Assembly (NCBI GenBank): GCA_019359035.1
Contig: JAHHIC010000084.1
Location: 62,001 to 126,000, forward strand
Reading direction: 5' to 3'
Length of the DNA: 64,000 nt
Origin: Scytonematopsis contorta HA4267-MV1
Lineage (GTDB): Bacteria > Cyanobacteriota > Cyanobacteriia > Cyanobacteriales > Nostocaceae
A program made the translations under genes and the position numbers. This document shows, in pieces, positions 27,204 through 37,645 of the stretch. The notes under the pieces were generated by a model. That model was not told where the DNA came from. It made no database searches and was given only the letters and a program-made list of their open reading frames with translations. Each line of letters starts with the position of its first letter. The first letter of the stretch is position 1.

Positions 27204-27664
27204 CGAAAAAAAATATTTATCTCTGGATATACAGCTTAATTTAGTAACATTTATTACTTGCTATAGGAATTCTAAATCATTTGTGTTCGCGTCGCGTGCC
27301 GTTCACGAAGTGGAGCGGAGCGCTTAGGCATAAAATCATAATAAAAGTGTAGTGCGGGCATCTTTTAAGCTTCCAGTAGCAAGCTGTCCGGCTTGCACTA
27401 CCAAAAATTTTCATGAATCATTTAGGACTGCTAAAATTATCTATTCAGATGTGCTTAATAAATCATAAAATTTCTAACTATTTTGGAAATTGGCAGTAAT
27501 ATCACTGTTTTGTAAGGCAGAAACTATTGCCGCATTGATAGTAATATACCTGTTTAGCAGTATTAAGCCAGGAGCAAGCACTCTTGTTTCAACAATTAAC
27601 CTTTAGTCATAAGCAATTAGCCATGAAGCATGTTATTTTTTTTGGATGTGGATGAGGAAGGCAC
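27204..27664. other. Intergenic region upstream of gcvH with repeat-like segment
   Basis: About 460 bp. From about 27285 to 27420 it contains a GC-richer patch ('cgcgtcgcgtgccgttcacg') and an inverted pair, GTAGTGCGGGCA and TGTCCGGCTTGCACTAC. I looked for a glycine riboswitch before gcvH and did not see the expected GGAGAG and CCGAAGG-type elements. The gcvH ribosome site (GAGGAAGG) is at the right edge. Confidence 0.4.
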
Positions 27665-28051
27665 ATGTCATTTGAATATCCAGAGGATTTAAAATACCTC
27701 GATTCTCACGAATACGTACGTCTAGAGGGCGAAATTGCCACAATTGGTATCAGCGCTTTTGCTGTTGACCAATTAGGTGATGTGGTCTTTTTAGAATTAC
27801 CGGAAGTAGGTGATGCGGTAAGTAAAGGAGACAGCTTTGGCTCAATTGAGTCCGTAAAAGCCGTAGAAGACTTAAATTCACCTGTAACAGGTACGGTCAT
27901 CGAACGTAACGAACCCTTAATTGAATCTCCCGAACAGATAGCAGAAGACCCCTATGGGGAAGGTTGGTTATTAAAAGTACGTGTTAACGACACAGACGAT
28001 ATTGATGATGCTTTAACTGCAAAGGAGTACGCAGTTCAGGTTGAGGGTTAG
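27665..28051 (+). CDS. gcvH: Glycine cleavage system H protein
   Basis: Lipoyl carrier of the glycine cleavage complex, 128 residues. The lipoylated lysine is K65 in [12 protein letters not shown], and the downstream '[12 protein letters not shown]' and '[11 protein letters not shown]' are standard H-protein segments. It shuttles the aminomethyl group between the P, T and L proteins. A strong GAGGAAGG ribosome site precedes the ATG. The stop is followed within a few bases by a heptamer array. gcvP follows 308 bp later. gcvT, often next to these genes, is absent. Confidence 0.97.
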   Translation: MSFEYPEDLKYLDSHEYVRLEGEIATIGISAFAVDQLGDVVFLELPEVGDAVSKGDSFGSIESVKAVEDLNSPVTGTVIERNEPLIESPEQIAEDPYGEGWLLKVRVNDTDDIDDALTAKEYAVQVEG

Positions 28052-28052
28052 C

Positions 28053-28260
28053 TGATTGTTGACTGTTAACTGTTGACTGTTGACTGGTGGCTGTTGACTG
28101 GTGGCTGTTGACTGCTGTCGCGCAGCTTCCACTTACGGATACGTAATAAATAACACAATAGGTTTTATTTAACCCATGCTGGTGGGCAACTAAATAAACT
28201 GTTTTTACAACAGCCAACCGTCAACCGTCAACCGTCAACCGTCAACAGCCAACAGTTAAC
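28053..28260. repeat. Two opposed TTGACTG heptamer arrays between gcvH and gcvP
   Basis: An array of TTGACTG/TTAACTG/GTGGCTG heptamers at 28053-28114 is followed about 100 bp later by an oppositely oriented array of CAACCGT/CAACAGC heptamers at 28211-28260. The two could pair into a long stem in a gcvH-gcvP transcript. The sequence between is non-coding. Confidence 0.8.
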
Positions 28261-28359
28261 CGAAAATCATGAATTTTAGATAAATTGCTACCCAGATAGA
28301 GACGCCTTAAATATAGTTGTTGCAAAATATTAATAGTCATGTCATCTGGAGAGTAATTT

Positions 28360-31323
28360 GTGGTAATTTCCGCGCCTCGTCCTCAGTCAAGTTATCAGGA
28401 TTTGGACGATACGAGTAAAAATTTAGGTGATTTTAGACAAAGGCACATCGGCCCAAATGCCGATGATGTTGAAAAAATGCTTGCTTTGTTAGGTTTTTCT
28501 TCTCTTGAAGACCTGATTAAGCAAACAGTGCCACAAGCAATTCGCCTGAAGCGTAGTATGGATTTGCCAGAAGTACTCAGTGAATATGCAGCACTGGCAA
28601 AATTAAAAGAAATTGCTTCTAAGAATCAGGTTTACCGTTCCTTTATTGGAATGGGATATTACGACTGCATCACCCCACCAGTGATTTTGCGTAATATTTT
28701 AGAAAATCCTGGTTGGTATACAGCTTACACCCCCTATCAACCAGAAATTGCTCAGGGACGTTTGGAAGCGCTATTAAATTTCCAAACGATGATTATCGAC
28801 CTAACGGGTTTGGAAATTGCCAATGCTTCCTTACTAGACGAAGCGACCGCTGCTGCAGAAGCAATGGCAATGAGCTACGGTGTTTGTAAAAATAAGGCTA
28901 ATGCCTATTTTGTCTCCCAAGAATGCCACCCCCAGACAATCGACGTGTTACAGACACGTGCCAGACCTCTGGGAGTTGATATTATAATTGGCGACCATCA
29001 AACTTTTGATTTTTCTCAGCCGATTTTTGGAGCGGTTTTACAATATCCCGCTAGCGATGGCACTATTTATGACTATCGTGCTTTTGTAGAAAAAGCCCAT
29101 GCTGTTGGTGCATTGGTAACGGTTGCTGCAGACCCGTTAAGCTTAACACTGCTCACACCCCCTGGAGAATTTGGTGCGGATATTGCGGTTGGTAGTACCC
29201 AACGCTTTGGAGTACCTTTGGGTTACGGTGGACCCCATGCAGCTTATTTTGCGACAAAAGAAGAATACAAACGACAAGTTCCCGGACGTATCGTTGGTGT
29301 TTCCAAGGATGTTCGTGGTAAAACTGCACTGCGTTTAGCCCTACAAACTCGCGAACAACATATCCGTCGGGAAAAAGCTACCAGTAATATTTGTACAGCA
29401 CAAGTTTTATTGGCAGTAATTGCGGGTATGTACGCGGTATATCATGGAGCTAATGGAATCAGAAAAATTGCTGAGGATATCCATCAAAAAACCTCAATGC
29501 TAGCCGCTGGAATCAAAGGTCTTGGCTATAAAATTAGTTCAGATAATTTCTTTGACACTTTGCGGGTTGAGTTGGGAAGAAAATCCTTACAAGATATCCT
29601 CGCAAATTGCGAAGAACGAAAAATTAACTTGCGGATTTTCGACGAGACCGCTGTGGGTATATCTCTTGACGAAACTACTACAGAGCAAGATATACAAGAC
29701 CTTTTAGATATTTTTGCCCAAAGAGAATTTGGTCAAAAGGAAAGACTGGCAACGGATGTTGAAGCGGATGTAACTGATAGGTTGTCTGTTGGGTTTAAGC
29801 GTCAAGGTGGTTATTTAAGTCATCCGGTGTTTAATAGTTATCATTCGGAAACTGAGTTGTTGCGTTATTTACATAAGTTGGAAAGTAAGGACTTGTCGCT
29901 GACAACGTCAATGATTCCCTTGGGGTCATGTACTATGAAGTTAAATGCGACCGCTGAAATGATTCCTGTAACTTGGGCTGAGTTTGGCAAAATTCACCCC
30001 TTTGCTCCTTTAGAGCAAACTAAAGGGTATCAAATTATGTTCCAGCAACTTGAGGAATGGTTGGCGGAAATTACTGGATTTGCAGGTATTTCGTTGCAGC
30101 CTAATGCTGGTTCTCAAGGTGAATATACGGGATTGTTAGTGATTCGTGAGTATCATATAAACCGTGGGGAAGGACACCGAAATGTCTGTTTAATTCCGAA
30201 TTCCGCTCATGGTACAAACCCAGCTAGTGCGGTTATGTGTGGTATGAAAGTTGTTGCTGTTGCTTGTGACTCTGAAGGTAACGTTGACATTAACGACTTA
30301 AAGGCAAAAGCGGAAAAACACAGCAAAGAACTCGCTGCGTTGATGGTGACATATCCCTCGACTCACGGTGTGTTTGAAGAGAAAATTAAGGAAATTTGTG
30401 ATATTGTTCACAACCACGGTGGACAAGTTTATATGGATGGGGCAAATATGAATGCCCAAGTGGGACTTTGTCGTCCGGGAGATATTGGTGCGGATGTTTG
30501 CCACTTAAACCTACACAAAACCTTCTGTATCCCCCACGGTGGTGGTGGTCCCGGTATGGGTCCGATTGGTGTAGTTTCTCACCTTGTACCCTTCCTCCCC
30601 GGACATGCAGTTGTATCCCCCACTCCCAACTCCCCACTCCCCACTCCCCACTCCCAACTCCCCACTCCCCACTCCCAAATTGGTGCTGTGTCTGCTGCTC
30701 CTTGGGGTAGTGCTAGCATCCTTGTAATTTCTTGGATGTATATTGCGATGATGGGTGCTGAGGGTTTAACTGATGCTACTAAGATGGCAATTCTTAACGC
30801 TAATTACATAGCTAAGAGGTTAGAAAACCACTATCCCGTTTTATACAAAGGACAAAACGGTTTAGTTGCCCACGAGTGTATTTTAGACCTGCGTGCTTTG
30901 AAAAAATCTGCGGGTATCGAAATTGATGATGTGGCTAAACGCTTGATGGATTATGGTTTTCATGCACCCACGGTTTCCTGGCCTGTCGCAGGTACAATTA
31001 TGGTGGAACCAACCGAAAGCGAGTCTAGACAGGAGTTAGACCGTTTTTGTGATGCGATGATTTCTATCCGTCAAGAAATAGCTGAAATTGAGTCAGGGAC
31101 AGCGGATATTCAAGATAATGTCCTTAAAAATGCTCCCCACACTGCCGAAAATTTAATTTGTGATGAGTGGAAGCATTCGTACTCAAGAGAAAAAGCCGCG
31201 TATCCTGCTCCTTGGACAAAGGATAATAAGTTCTGGCCTGCTGTCAGTAGAATTGATGCTGCTTTTGGTGACCGGAATTTTGTTTGTTCTTGTTTACCTA
31301 TGGAAGCTTATTCCGCTGTTTAA
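28360..31323 (+). CDS. gcvP: Glycine dehydrogenase (decarboxylating), P protein, with an in-frame repeat insertion
   Basis: PLP-dependent glycine decarboxylase, 987 residues as a single chain with two homologous halves, as in other cyanobacteria. GTG is the start, with GGAGAG 6 nt upstream. The PLP lysine is K720 in [18 protein letters not shown]. Residues about 753-773 are an unusual Ser/Thr-Pro segment encoded by tandem CCCCACT units (30616-30678), inserted between 'FLPGHAVV' and '[13 protein letters not shown]'. The frame is preserved and both conserved flanks are intact, so the enzyme may remain active. It works with gcvH in photorespiratory glycine breakdown. Confidence 0.96.
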   Translation: MVISAPRPQSSYQDLDDTSKNLGDFRQRHIGPNADDVEKMLALLGFSSLEDLIKQTVPQAIRLKRSMDLPEVLSEYAALAKLKEIASKNQVYRSFIGMGYYDCITPPVILRNILENPGWYTAYTPYQPEIAQGRLEALLNFQTMIIDLTGLEIANASLLDEATAAAEAMAMSYGVCKNKANAYFVSQECHPQTIDVLQTRARPLGVDIIIGDHQTFDFSQPIFGAVLQYPASDGTIYDYRAFVEKAHAVGALVTVAADPLSLTLLTPPGEFGADIAVGSTQRFGVPLGYGGPHAAYFATKEEYKRQVPGRIVGVSKDVRGKTALRLALQTREQHIRREKATSNICTAQVLLAVIAGMYAVYHGANGIRKIAEDIHQKTSMLAAGIKGLGYKISSDNFFDTLRVELGRKSLQDILANCEERKINLRIFDETAVGISLDETTTEQDIQDLLDIFAQREFGQKERLATDVEADVTDRLSVGFKRQGGYLSHPVFNSYHSETELLRYLHKLESKDLSLTTSMIPLGSCTMKLNATAEMIPVTWAEFGKIHPFAPLEQTKGYQIMFQQLEEWLAEITGFAGISLQPNAGSQGEYTGLLVIREYHINRGEGHRNVCLIPNSAHGTNPASAVMCGMKVVAVACDSEGNVDINDLKAKAEKHSKELAALMVTYPSTHGVFEEKIKEICDIVHNHGGQVYMDGANMNAQVGLCRPGDIGADVCHLNLHKTFCIPHGGGGPGMGPIGVVSHLVPFLPGHAVVSPTPNSPLPTPHSQLPTPHSQIGAVSAAPWGSASILVISWMYIAMMGAEGLTDATKMAILNANYIAKRLENHYPVLYKGQNGLVAHECILDLRALKKSAGIEIDDVAKRLMDYGFHAPTVSWPVAGTIMVEPTESESRQELDRFCDAMISIRQEIAEIESGTADIQDNVLKNAPHTAENLICDEWKHSYSREKAAYPAPWTKDNKFWPAVSRIDAAFGDRNFVCSCLPMEAYSAV
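30616..30678. repeat. CCCCACT short tandem repeat inside gcvP
   Basis: About nine imperfect heptamers of CCCCACT or CCCAACT in the coding strand. The same repeat type stands at 52592-52701 as a gene leader. The length, 63 bp, is a multiple of both 7 and 3. Confidence 0.88.
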
Positions 31324-31340
31324 GCCTTCAACACAATAAT

Positions 31341-31410
31341 GTAGAGACGCGATAAATCGCGTCTCTACAAACAATTAACAATTATTTAGACGCGATAAAT
31401 CGCGTCTCTA
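31341..31410. repeat. Two GAGACGCGA palindromes after gcvP
   Basis: Palindromes at 31341-31368 and 31387-31410 with the core GACGCGATAAATCGCGTC (one central mismatch). They lie between convergent gcvP and the next gene, consistent with terminators. Confidence 0.78.
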
Positions 31411-31423
31411 CATACAACCCTAA

Positions 31424-32173
31424 TTAGTTATTTGGGTTAGTGTCCGAAGTTGGAGAACCATTATTTGGTGATACATCTGTTTGATTTCCTTCTTGAGGAA
31501 CTGGTTTATTAGTATTGGGGGACTCATTTTTAGGAGTAGTAATGCTGTCCGAGGTTGTATCAGTTGTATTTGTAGTACTATTTGAGCTTGGTTTGGGTGT
31601 TTCTTTTTGTGCTGAAGAATTAGGCTTTGTCGTACTTTGTTGAGGTGGAACGGTAATATTTATGTTGGGTGTTGTGGTAGTGGTTTTTGGTGGTGTCTGT
31701 TGGGGAACAACAACTGGAACTGGAACTGGAACTGGAACTTCCTTAGTAACTGGGACTGGAACTTCTTTGGTTCGTTCAATAATTTTAGTTTCAACTTGAC
31801 TTGGTTGAGTTACTGTTGGAACTGGAGTAGGAGTAGTTACAGGTACTACAGGTGCTGTAGTAGGTGTAACAGTTTCCGAAGTATTATTATTTTGGTTCAA
31901 ATACCAAGCAGCACCACCAATTAATCCTATAAACGCAAGTAAAAACCCTAAAATTAACCCACGAGAAGTACTATCTTCGTCTTGTCGCGCTAGTCTTTCC
32001 TCTTGATAACTACGTTCTGTTGCTTGTCCGTGAACATACCCACTTTGGTAGTTGGAACCTGGTGTGTTGTTATCAACAGTCTCACTTGTTCGCTTAATAT
32101 GAGTGTTTCCGTTACTATCTGTGTAACTTTCCTGTTGTTCGCGGTAGCTTTTGTTATTGTTTGGATTGTTCAT
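31424..32173 (-). CDS. Single-pass membrane protein with Pro/Thr/Val-rich exterior
   Basis: Protein of 249 residues. An Asn/Gln/Ser-rich N-terminus (1-70) precedes one membrane helix (about 71-91, LILGFLLAFIGLIGGAAW). The rest is low complexity: Thr-Pro-Val stretches with VPVP repeats (about 110-160), then an Asn/Ser/Thr/Pro-rich tail. No folded domain or motif is recognised. The probable topology puts the Pro-rich part outside, perhaps as a spacer through the cell wall. Function unknown. Confidence 0.6.
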   Translation of the reverse strand: MNNPNNNKSYREQQESYTDSNGNTHIKRTSETVDNNTPGSNYQSGYVHGQATERSYQEERLARQDEDSTSRGLILGFLLAFIGLIGGAAWYLNQNNNTSETVTPTTAPVVPVTTPTPVPTVTQPSQVETKIIERTKEVPVPVTKEVPVPVPVPVVVPQQTPPKTTTTTPNINITVPPQQSTTKPNSSAQKETPKPSSNSTTNTTDTTSDSITTPKNESPNTNKPVPQEGNQTDVSPNNGSPTSDTNPNN

Positions 32174-32424
32174 AACTTTTGGTAAAATTATCTAAAGTAC
32201 TAATACAAGGTAGATTTGTGCTGCAATTAGATATTTACTACGCAGCTATTTGATGTTTTATTTGAAACTCGTATCATTGTTTTTTCAGAATAACCCATGC
32301 ATTCCTTTAAACCTTTCTGTCTAAAGAAGTGATATGAGCATCTATCTGAAGGTTGATTGAGGCATCTGTATAAGAAAATTGTAAAGATTAGATATATTTT
32401 CTATAAATTAAGTTGTCAAAAAAA

Positions 32425-34194
32425 TCATCTCCACCCCAACAACCGCAACCAAGGAACTACCACGTAATTACTGACCCCTAACCAAAAACTAACAAAAACC
32501 CCCAGAAATCCAAAAAATCCCATCAATAAAGGTAAATCTTTCCAATTTGGTGCGTGGTCGAGAAAAAATGTAGCGGGTGAAAATTGCAACAAAGTAACAG
32601 CACCTGCAAAAACAATAGCTGTACCAAATGCTGCCATGAAAGAGTGAACAATATGGTGACTTCTAAGTCCTAAACCTAGTGTCAGCAAAGATACAGATAT
32701 TAAAATCAAAGCAACTAAACCCTCTCCTACGCCAGAAGGTGTAATTAGTTGCAATACTAACCATCCCAAGCTGTAGCCTATTACACCCATTGTTGACCCA
32801 ATCAAGTACCTGCGTTTTTGACCGAAACCTCCTGCTAATGTTAGTCCCCAAGAGGTTCCCATTCCTGCGACAGCAAATAAAAGTATTTGAGATGCGAAGA
32901 CAATACGACTGTGGGGAATCGACCCTGCTGGTAATAGCTGTGATACTAAGCCAGCAATTTCGACCCCAACAGTTGTTTTATATGCTAAAAAATAACCTGT
33001 CACAGTACCCACGCAAGCACCCATAAAAGCAAGAATCATTGTCCAAATAATATCAACACAGGCTTTTAATGCTTGGAAAATTGTACTCAGGGTAAATAAA
33101 ATAGTGTTGACAATGCCGTCCATAATTTGAGAAATTATTTTCCCAATGCCATACACAATTTTGACGAAAAAGTTGGAAACTTTATCCCCTGTTTCTGTTA
33201 AGTTCGTTTTCGCTTGTCCGACTGTTTGTTTGAATTGAGATAAAATACTTGGCGCTTGAGACTTTTGGGTAATTTTTGTCAGACGCTTTTTAATTATTTC
33301 AGTATTTGCAGGACGCGCTCGCGCATCATCCTGTATCATTTCATCAAGCAAATCAGCCAGTTGCGGGCTAACATTTACCGCTTGACGCCATTTTAACTGA
33401 CCTGTCATCGGGTCTTCCAAATCTCCAGGATACTTACCCGTAAGCAACTCAATCATCGTCCGACCAAGAGCGTAAAAATCTGCGGGAGGTGTGACTGCAG
33501 CACCTCGAATTTGTTCTGGTGGACTATAACCTGAAGAAAATAACCGAGTCGAATTGCTTGGAGATGCAAAAATTCCACCACTCATTTGTTTTGCACCACC
33601 AAAATCTATCAATACCACTTGATTTTGGGATAAAGCAGATTGAGAGGGGTTACGCAACATAATATTAGATGGCTTGATGTCGCGATGCACAATTTTTTGT
33701 CTGTGCAAATCCTCTAAAATGTTCAGTGTTTGTATCAACCAGTTTAAAATTAAATCTTGGGGACAGCCCTGAGGGTATTTAGTTTGTAACTGTTCTAAAG
33801 TTTGACCTTCAATTTTTTCCATCACCAAGCAATGTAGCTGACGCGGTTGGGGATGAGCCAATTTGACTTGAAAATACCCATCAGCTTCTACTTTGGGAAT
33901 ACCCGGATGATGCCAACTACTCAACACAGCCGCTTCTTGGCTAAATAATTCCTGTGCTTTTGGTGATGGTTCCACCAAAACTTTAAGTACTTTTTCCGTT
34001 TTAGTCTTAGTATCCCAAACAGTGTAAATTTGGGCAAAACCCCCTGCACCAAGACGTTGGAGGGGAACATAACGATTGACAATCAACAGGGTTGCACCAC
34101 AACTGTTGCAAAATTTGTTCCCCCAGGGTTGGGGATAAGGAGATTGACAATCGGGATTTATGCAGTGAACCGCACTGTGCTGAATTTGGGACAC
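32425..34194 (-). CDS. Ser/Thr protein kinase with zinc-ribbon N-terminus and membrane C-terminus
   Basis: Eukaryotic-type kinase of about 589 residues. A zinc-ribbon (C-x4-C and C-x2-C in CINPDCQSP and KFCNSCGA) precedes the kinase domain: glycine loop LGAGGFAQIY, Lys in EKVLKVL, catalytic HRDIKPSNIM and DFGG (a DFG motif). The APE-like SPPEQIRG follows. The C-terminal 230 residues hold about six membrane helices. A GTG at 34194 (reading SQIQHSAVHC) is preferred over the ATG at 34236, because the extra residues are unlike the family's usual beginning. Such kinases are numerous in filamentous cyanobacteria. The target is unknown. Confidence 0.85.
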   Translation of the reverse strand: MSQIQHSAVHCINPDCQSPYPQPWGNKFCNSCGATLLIVNRYVPLQRLGAGGFAQIYTVWDTKTKTEKVLKVLVEPSPKAQELFSQEAAVLSSWHHPGIPKVEADGYFQVKLAHPQPRQLHCLVMEKIEGQTLEQLQTKYPQGCPQDLILNWLIQTLNILEDLHRQKIVHRDIKPSNIMLRNPSQSALSQNQVVLIDFGGAKQMSGGIFASPSNSTRLFSSGYSPPEQIRGAAVTPPADFYALGRTMIELLTGKYPGDLEDPMTGQLKWRQAVNVSPQLADLLDEMIQDDARARPANTEIIKKRLTKITQKSQAPSILSQFKQTVGQAKTNLTETGDKVSNFFVKIVYGIGKIISQIMDGIVNTILFTLSTIFQALKACVDIIWTMILAFMGACVGTVTGYFLAYKTTVGVEIAGLVSQLLPAGSIPHSRIVFASQILLFAVAGMGTSWGLTLAGGFGQKRRYLIGSTMGVIGYSLGWLVLQLITPSGVGEGLVALILISVSLLTLGLGLRSHHIVHSFMAAFGTAIVFAGAVTLLQFSPATFFLDHAPNWKDLPLLMGFFGFLGVFVSFWLGVSNYVVVPWLRLLGWR

Positions 34195-34457
34195 AACCGC
34201 GTACTCAAGTCTGTAGTCTGTCTCGATTTTACACAATTTAAGAGCCGAGAATGGTGGCTAAGATATCAAGTGCGGTTAATTGGTGATTATTTTTTCGATT
34301 ACGGAAGCAACAATCAGCATGTTTTATCTCATTAATCAAAACAAGTTCATAAGCATAATTTCTTATAAGCTTAGTGGTGAGCGGTCATTCGGTTACATCA
34401 ATGTTAATTAATGTAACTTAAAACCAACAACTGAACTCTAAAAAAGGACAAATAAAA

Positions 34458-34886
34458 ATGGTTAATACGAATAGTGTGAAAAATTTAGTTAAAATTATGA
34501 TTGGCGCAGCTTGGTTGGATGGCAGAATTCAACCTGAAGAGCGGCAATATTTACTTAAAATAGCTGAGGAAAAGGGTGTTGCTGAAGAGCCAGATATCAA
34601 ACCTTTGTTACATGAATTAGTATCAGTAACCCCTAATAATTGTTACCAGTGGGTAAAAGATTACTTAGGTGATAACCCCAGTAATGAGGAATGTCAAAAT
34701 CTAATACAAACCATTAGTGGTCTAATTTACAGCGATGGAGATGTGGCAATAGAGGAAGCGAGAATGTTGAATAAATTAGAACAGCTATCTCACGAAAATG
34801 AATCCGGTCACACTGCTATTAATACAATTCTTAAACACATTCAAAAGCTTTATCGTGCGGCAATTATCAATGAATCGCAAATGTAG
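34458..34886 (+). CDS. TerB-like (tellurite resistance TerB family) protein
   Basis: Helical cytoplasmic protein of 142 residues. The conserved acidic pattern of TerB-like domains is visible: 'MIGAAWLDGRIQPEERQYLLKIAEEKG' near the N-terminus and, in the second half, 'LIYSDGDVAIEEARMLNKL', each with the D-G-x-(I/V)-x-x-E-E metal-binding type signature. Function is unclear; TerB-like domains bind divalent metals and appear in stress-linked systems. An AAAAAGGA stretch precedes the ATG. The stop lies in a GAGACGCGA palindrome. Confidence 0.75.
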   Translation: MVNTNSVKNLVKIMIGAAWLDGRIQPEERQYLLKIAEEKGVAEEPDIKPLLHELVSVTPNNCYQWVKDYLGDNPSNEECQNLIQTISGLIYSDGDVAIEEARMLNKLEQLSHENESGHTAINTILKHIQKLYRAAIINESQM

Positions 34887-35003
34887 AGACGCGATTTATC
34901 GCGTCTTTATATCGTTTGCGATTTATCGCGTCTTTATATCGTTTGCGATTTGTTGATAATTGCTGCAGCATAAAGACAAAGACGCGATAAATCGCGTCTC
35001 TAC
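34883..35003. repeat. GAGACGCGA palindrome pair after the terB-like gene
   Basis: A palindrome starting at 34883 (GTAGAGACGCGATTTATCGC) supplies the TAG of the terB-like gene, followed by two ATCGCGTCTTTATATCGTTTG-like direct repeats. An opposed copy lies at 34976-35003. The arms could also pair with one another. They sit between convergent genes. Confidence 0.75.
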
Positions 35004-35014
35004 ATATTATTGGG

Positions 35015-37645
35015 TTACTCCCCAGAAGAACCGTCGCTGGGTCTAAGTCTTTCACGCCAAGATGGTGTTCTGGGTGAACTTGGTGCTTCCGATGGAGGGG
35101 GAGCAGAGTTTCTTCTTGGTGGTGGGGCAGACTCGGTGCTTCGTTGTCTTGCTCTTCTTGGGAGTGGAGAAGAGGATGAATCTGAGTTTTGTTGCCTTAT
35201 TCTACGTCTTCTTGGTGTAGATGATTCTCCAGATGATTGGCCAGAGTTTGAGTCATCGCTTCTAAAACGTTGACGACGGATGCGTCTTCTTGAGGATGAA
35301 TTATCATCGTCGTTATTGTTGTTCTGTGGCTGTGATGAGTAACTGCGTCTGCGTCTGGGGGTGAAATCTTGTTGTTGTGTTTGTGTTTCTTCCCTATATA
35401 CGCGCCGTCTTATACGTCTGCTTCTGCTGTTTCCGCTATCGTCGCCGCCATCATTATCATTGTCGTTATTGCTATTAAAGTTGTTTTGTGTAGTTCTCCT
35501 TCTACGTCTAAATGAACCATCTTCGTTATTATTGTTATCATCATCGCCATCTCTGGTGATGGGTACACTGCGAGTCCGAATTCGTCTCGGTTTAGTACCT
35601 TCGGCTTTGATAGTTCCTTTACGACCTTCCAATTGTTTGGGTCGCTCTGGGAACATCTCTACATTCATACCCTTGGTTGCTTCTTCCATGAATTCGTTCC
35701 AGGTATAAGCAGCTGTTCCGCTATTACCCCAGGTAGGTCGGTTATCATCGTTACCTAACCATACACCTGTTACTAGCTGAGGGATGTAACCAATAAACCA
35801 TAAGTCACGTACGTCATCCGTGGTTCCTGTCTTACCTGCAACTGGTCTATTACCCAATTGCGCGGGTTGACCTGTACCAGATGTAACAACATTGCGTAAC
35901 ATCCAAGTTGTTATGGCTGAACTGTCCGCATCCAAAACTCTCTTGGGTTGGAAATCTGCTTGCCAAACAACTTCACCCCTACGGTTAAGAACGCGGGTTA
36001 TACCATGAGGTTCTACGTGTAAACCGTTGGCTGCTAAAGTGCCATAAGCACCAGTGATTTCTAATAAATTCACCTCATTGGAACCAAGTGCTAATGAATA
36101 AGTTGGTTTGAGAGGTGATTTTATTCCCATCTCTTGGGCAAGTTTGATTGTTGGGTTAAAACCAACGTCCATTAGGGTCTTAACCGCGACGATATTAACT
36201 GATTTTGTCAGCGCATCCCGTATGGTCATGTAGCCACGAAAACCTTCGTCGTAGTTCTTTGGTTCATAGCCATCAACGATTAAGGGAGCGTCTAAGTAGC
36301 TTTTATAGGGACTCATCCCGGTAGCCATTGCAGCGGCATACACGATACTTTTAAATGTAGAACCGGGTTGACGCTGAGCTTGGGTAACACGATTAAATTG
36401 ATATTTCCCAAATTCGCTACCCCCTACCATCGCTTTAATTTCACCATTGCGGGGGTTAATGGCAACCATTGCTGCTTGTTTAAATCTTTGCCAACGTCCT
36501 TGATTTCGTAAGGTTTTGCCTATGGCTTCTTCTGCTGATTTTTGCCAAGCTGGATTAAGGGTTGTTTCTACCGTCAAACCTCCTGATTGCAGTACGTTTG
36601 CGGGAACAATCTTTGGTAATTCTTTTTGAACGAAAGACGTAAAGTAGGGTGCATCTACCTGCTGACGTTTCGGTGTGCTTTTCTTTACTATCATCGCTTC
36701 TGCCATTGCTGCTTGTTTTTCAGAATCAGTAATCACTTTATCTTCAAACATCCGCTGCAATACTAGATTTCGTCGCTGTTTCGCAACTTCGGCATTGATT
36801 GCTGGAGAAAAAACACTGGGTGCAGGAGCTAACCCGGCAATTGTTGCCATTTCTCCCAAAGTCAATTCGTTCACAGGCTTGCTAAAATACACCTGCGCTG
36901 CATCAGCTACACCATAAGCTCCAGAACCCAAGTAAACTAGATTTAAATATCGCTCTAGAATCTGGTCTTTGGTTAATTCTTCCTCCATTTTTTGAGCCAG
37001 ACGCATTTCCTTGACTTTTCGCCATACGGTGCGCTCTTGCTTGAGGAACAAAATTCGGGCTAGTTGTTGCGTGATACTACTACCACCTTCCACCACGTTT
37101 TGGGAGCGCAAGTTATTCCAAACCGCTCGCAAAATCCCCTGATTATCAACTCCGTTATGTTGGTCAAACCTCCTGTCTTCTGAGGCAATAAAAGCTTTTT
37201 TTAGCTTGGAGGGTATTTGTTCTAATAAGAGTTGCTCTCTGCCTACTTCTCCCTGTTGTTGTAAAACAGTACCATCGGCAGCTTTAATAGTCAGGGTTTG
37301 TTCGCGAACAACAGAGGAAAAATCAGCTTTGGAAGGTAGTGTTCGGTCAAGTGACCAAATACCATAATTCAAGCCCACTATCCCACCTGTTACACCTAAC
37401 CCAGCCCAGAACCAACTCCTGCGATAAAGTGGTTTACCAGCACCCGGAAGTTTATCTAATATAGTTGATGATACAGTCTTCGCTTTAGTCAAAAACTGTT
37501 TTGTTTTTTCCAACTTCGTTGGTGCTAAACTCTCATTTTCCGTAGGTTTTTCTCCCTCATTGCTTGATGGCAATGCTGGTTTTTTGCCCTGGAATTGATT
37601 TGACTTAGCCGTTTTATCCTTGAACCAGGAGCTAAACTTCGCCAC
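35015..37645 (-). CDS. Class A penicillin-binding protein with a long Arg/Asp-rich C-terminal tail
   Basis: Bifunctional peptidoglycan synthase of 876 residues. A charged cytoplasmic leader is followed by a membrane helix (about 78-98). The GT51 transglycosylase domain shows EDRRFDQHNGVD (catalytic Glu near residue 156). The transpeptidase domain has S429-T-F-K432, S482-V-N and K605-T-G. All catalytic motifs are intact. From about residue 686 a tail of roughly 190 residues alternates Arg clusters (RRRRR, RRIRRR) with Asp/Asn/Ser stretches, and is predicted to be disordered and periplasmic. It would build the cell wall. Start is ATG. Confidence 0.93.
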   Translation of the reverse strand: MAKFSSWFKDKTAKSNQFQGKKPALPSSNEGEKPTENESLAPTKLEKTKQFLTKAKTVSSTILDKLPGAGKPLYRRSWFWAGLGVTGGIVGLNYGIWSLDRTLPSKADFSSVVREQTLTIKAADGTVLQQQGEVGREQLLLEQIPSKLKKAFIASEDRRFDQHNGVDNQGILRAVWNNLRSQNVVEGGSSITQQLARILFLKQERTVWRKVKEMRLAQKMEEELTKDQILERYLNLVYLGSGAYGVADAAQVYFSKPVNELTLGEMATIAGLAPAPSVFSPAINAEVAKQRRNLVLQRMFEDKVITDSEKQAAMAEAMIVKKSTPKRQQVDAPYFTSFVQKELPKIVPANVLQSGGLTVETTLNPAWQKSAEEAIGKTLRNQGRWQRFKQAAMVAINPRNGEIKAMVGGSEFGKYQFNRVTQAQRQPGSTFKSIVYAAAMATGMSPYKSYLDAPLIVDGYEPKNYDEGFRGYMTIRDALTKSVNIVAVKTLMDVGFNPTIKLAQEMGIKSPLKPTYSLALGSNEVNLLEITGAYGTLAANGLHVEPHGITRVLNRRGEVVWQADFQPKRVLDADSSAITTWMLRNVVTSGTGQPAQLGNRPVAGKTGTTDDVRDLWFIGYIPQLVTGVWLGNDDNRPTWGNSGTAAYTWNEFMEEATKGMNVEMFPERPKQLEGRKGTIKAEGTKPRRIRTRSVPITRDGDDDNNNNEDGSFRRRRRTTQNNFNSNNDNDNDGGDDSGNSRSRRIRRRVYREETQTQQQDFTPRRRRSYSSQPQNNNNDDDNSSSRRRIRRQRFRSDDSNSGQSSGESSTPRRRRIRQQNSDSSSSPLPRRARQRSTESAPPPRRNSAPPPSEAPSSPRTPSWRERLRPSDGSSGE

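Noticed and set aside
27440-27664. Possible glycine riboswitch before gcvH
   Set aside because: The conserved GGAGAG and CCGAAGG-type elements of the class are not seen in the leader.
35010-35273. Plus-strand open frame opposite the PBP tail
   Set aside because: It is the complement of the Arg/Ser-rich tail and shows no independent start signal.
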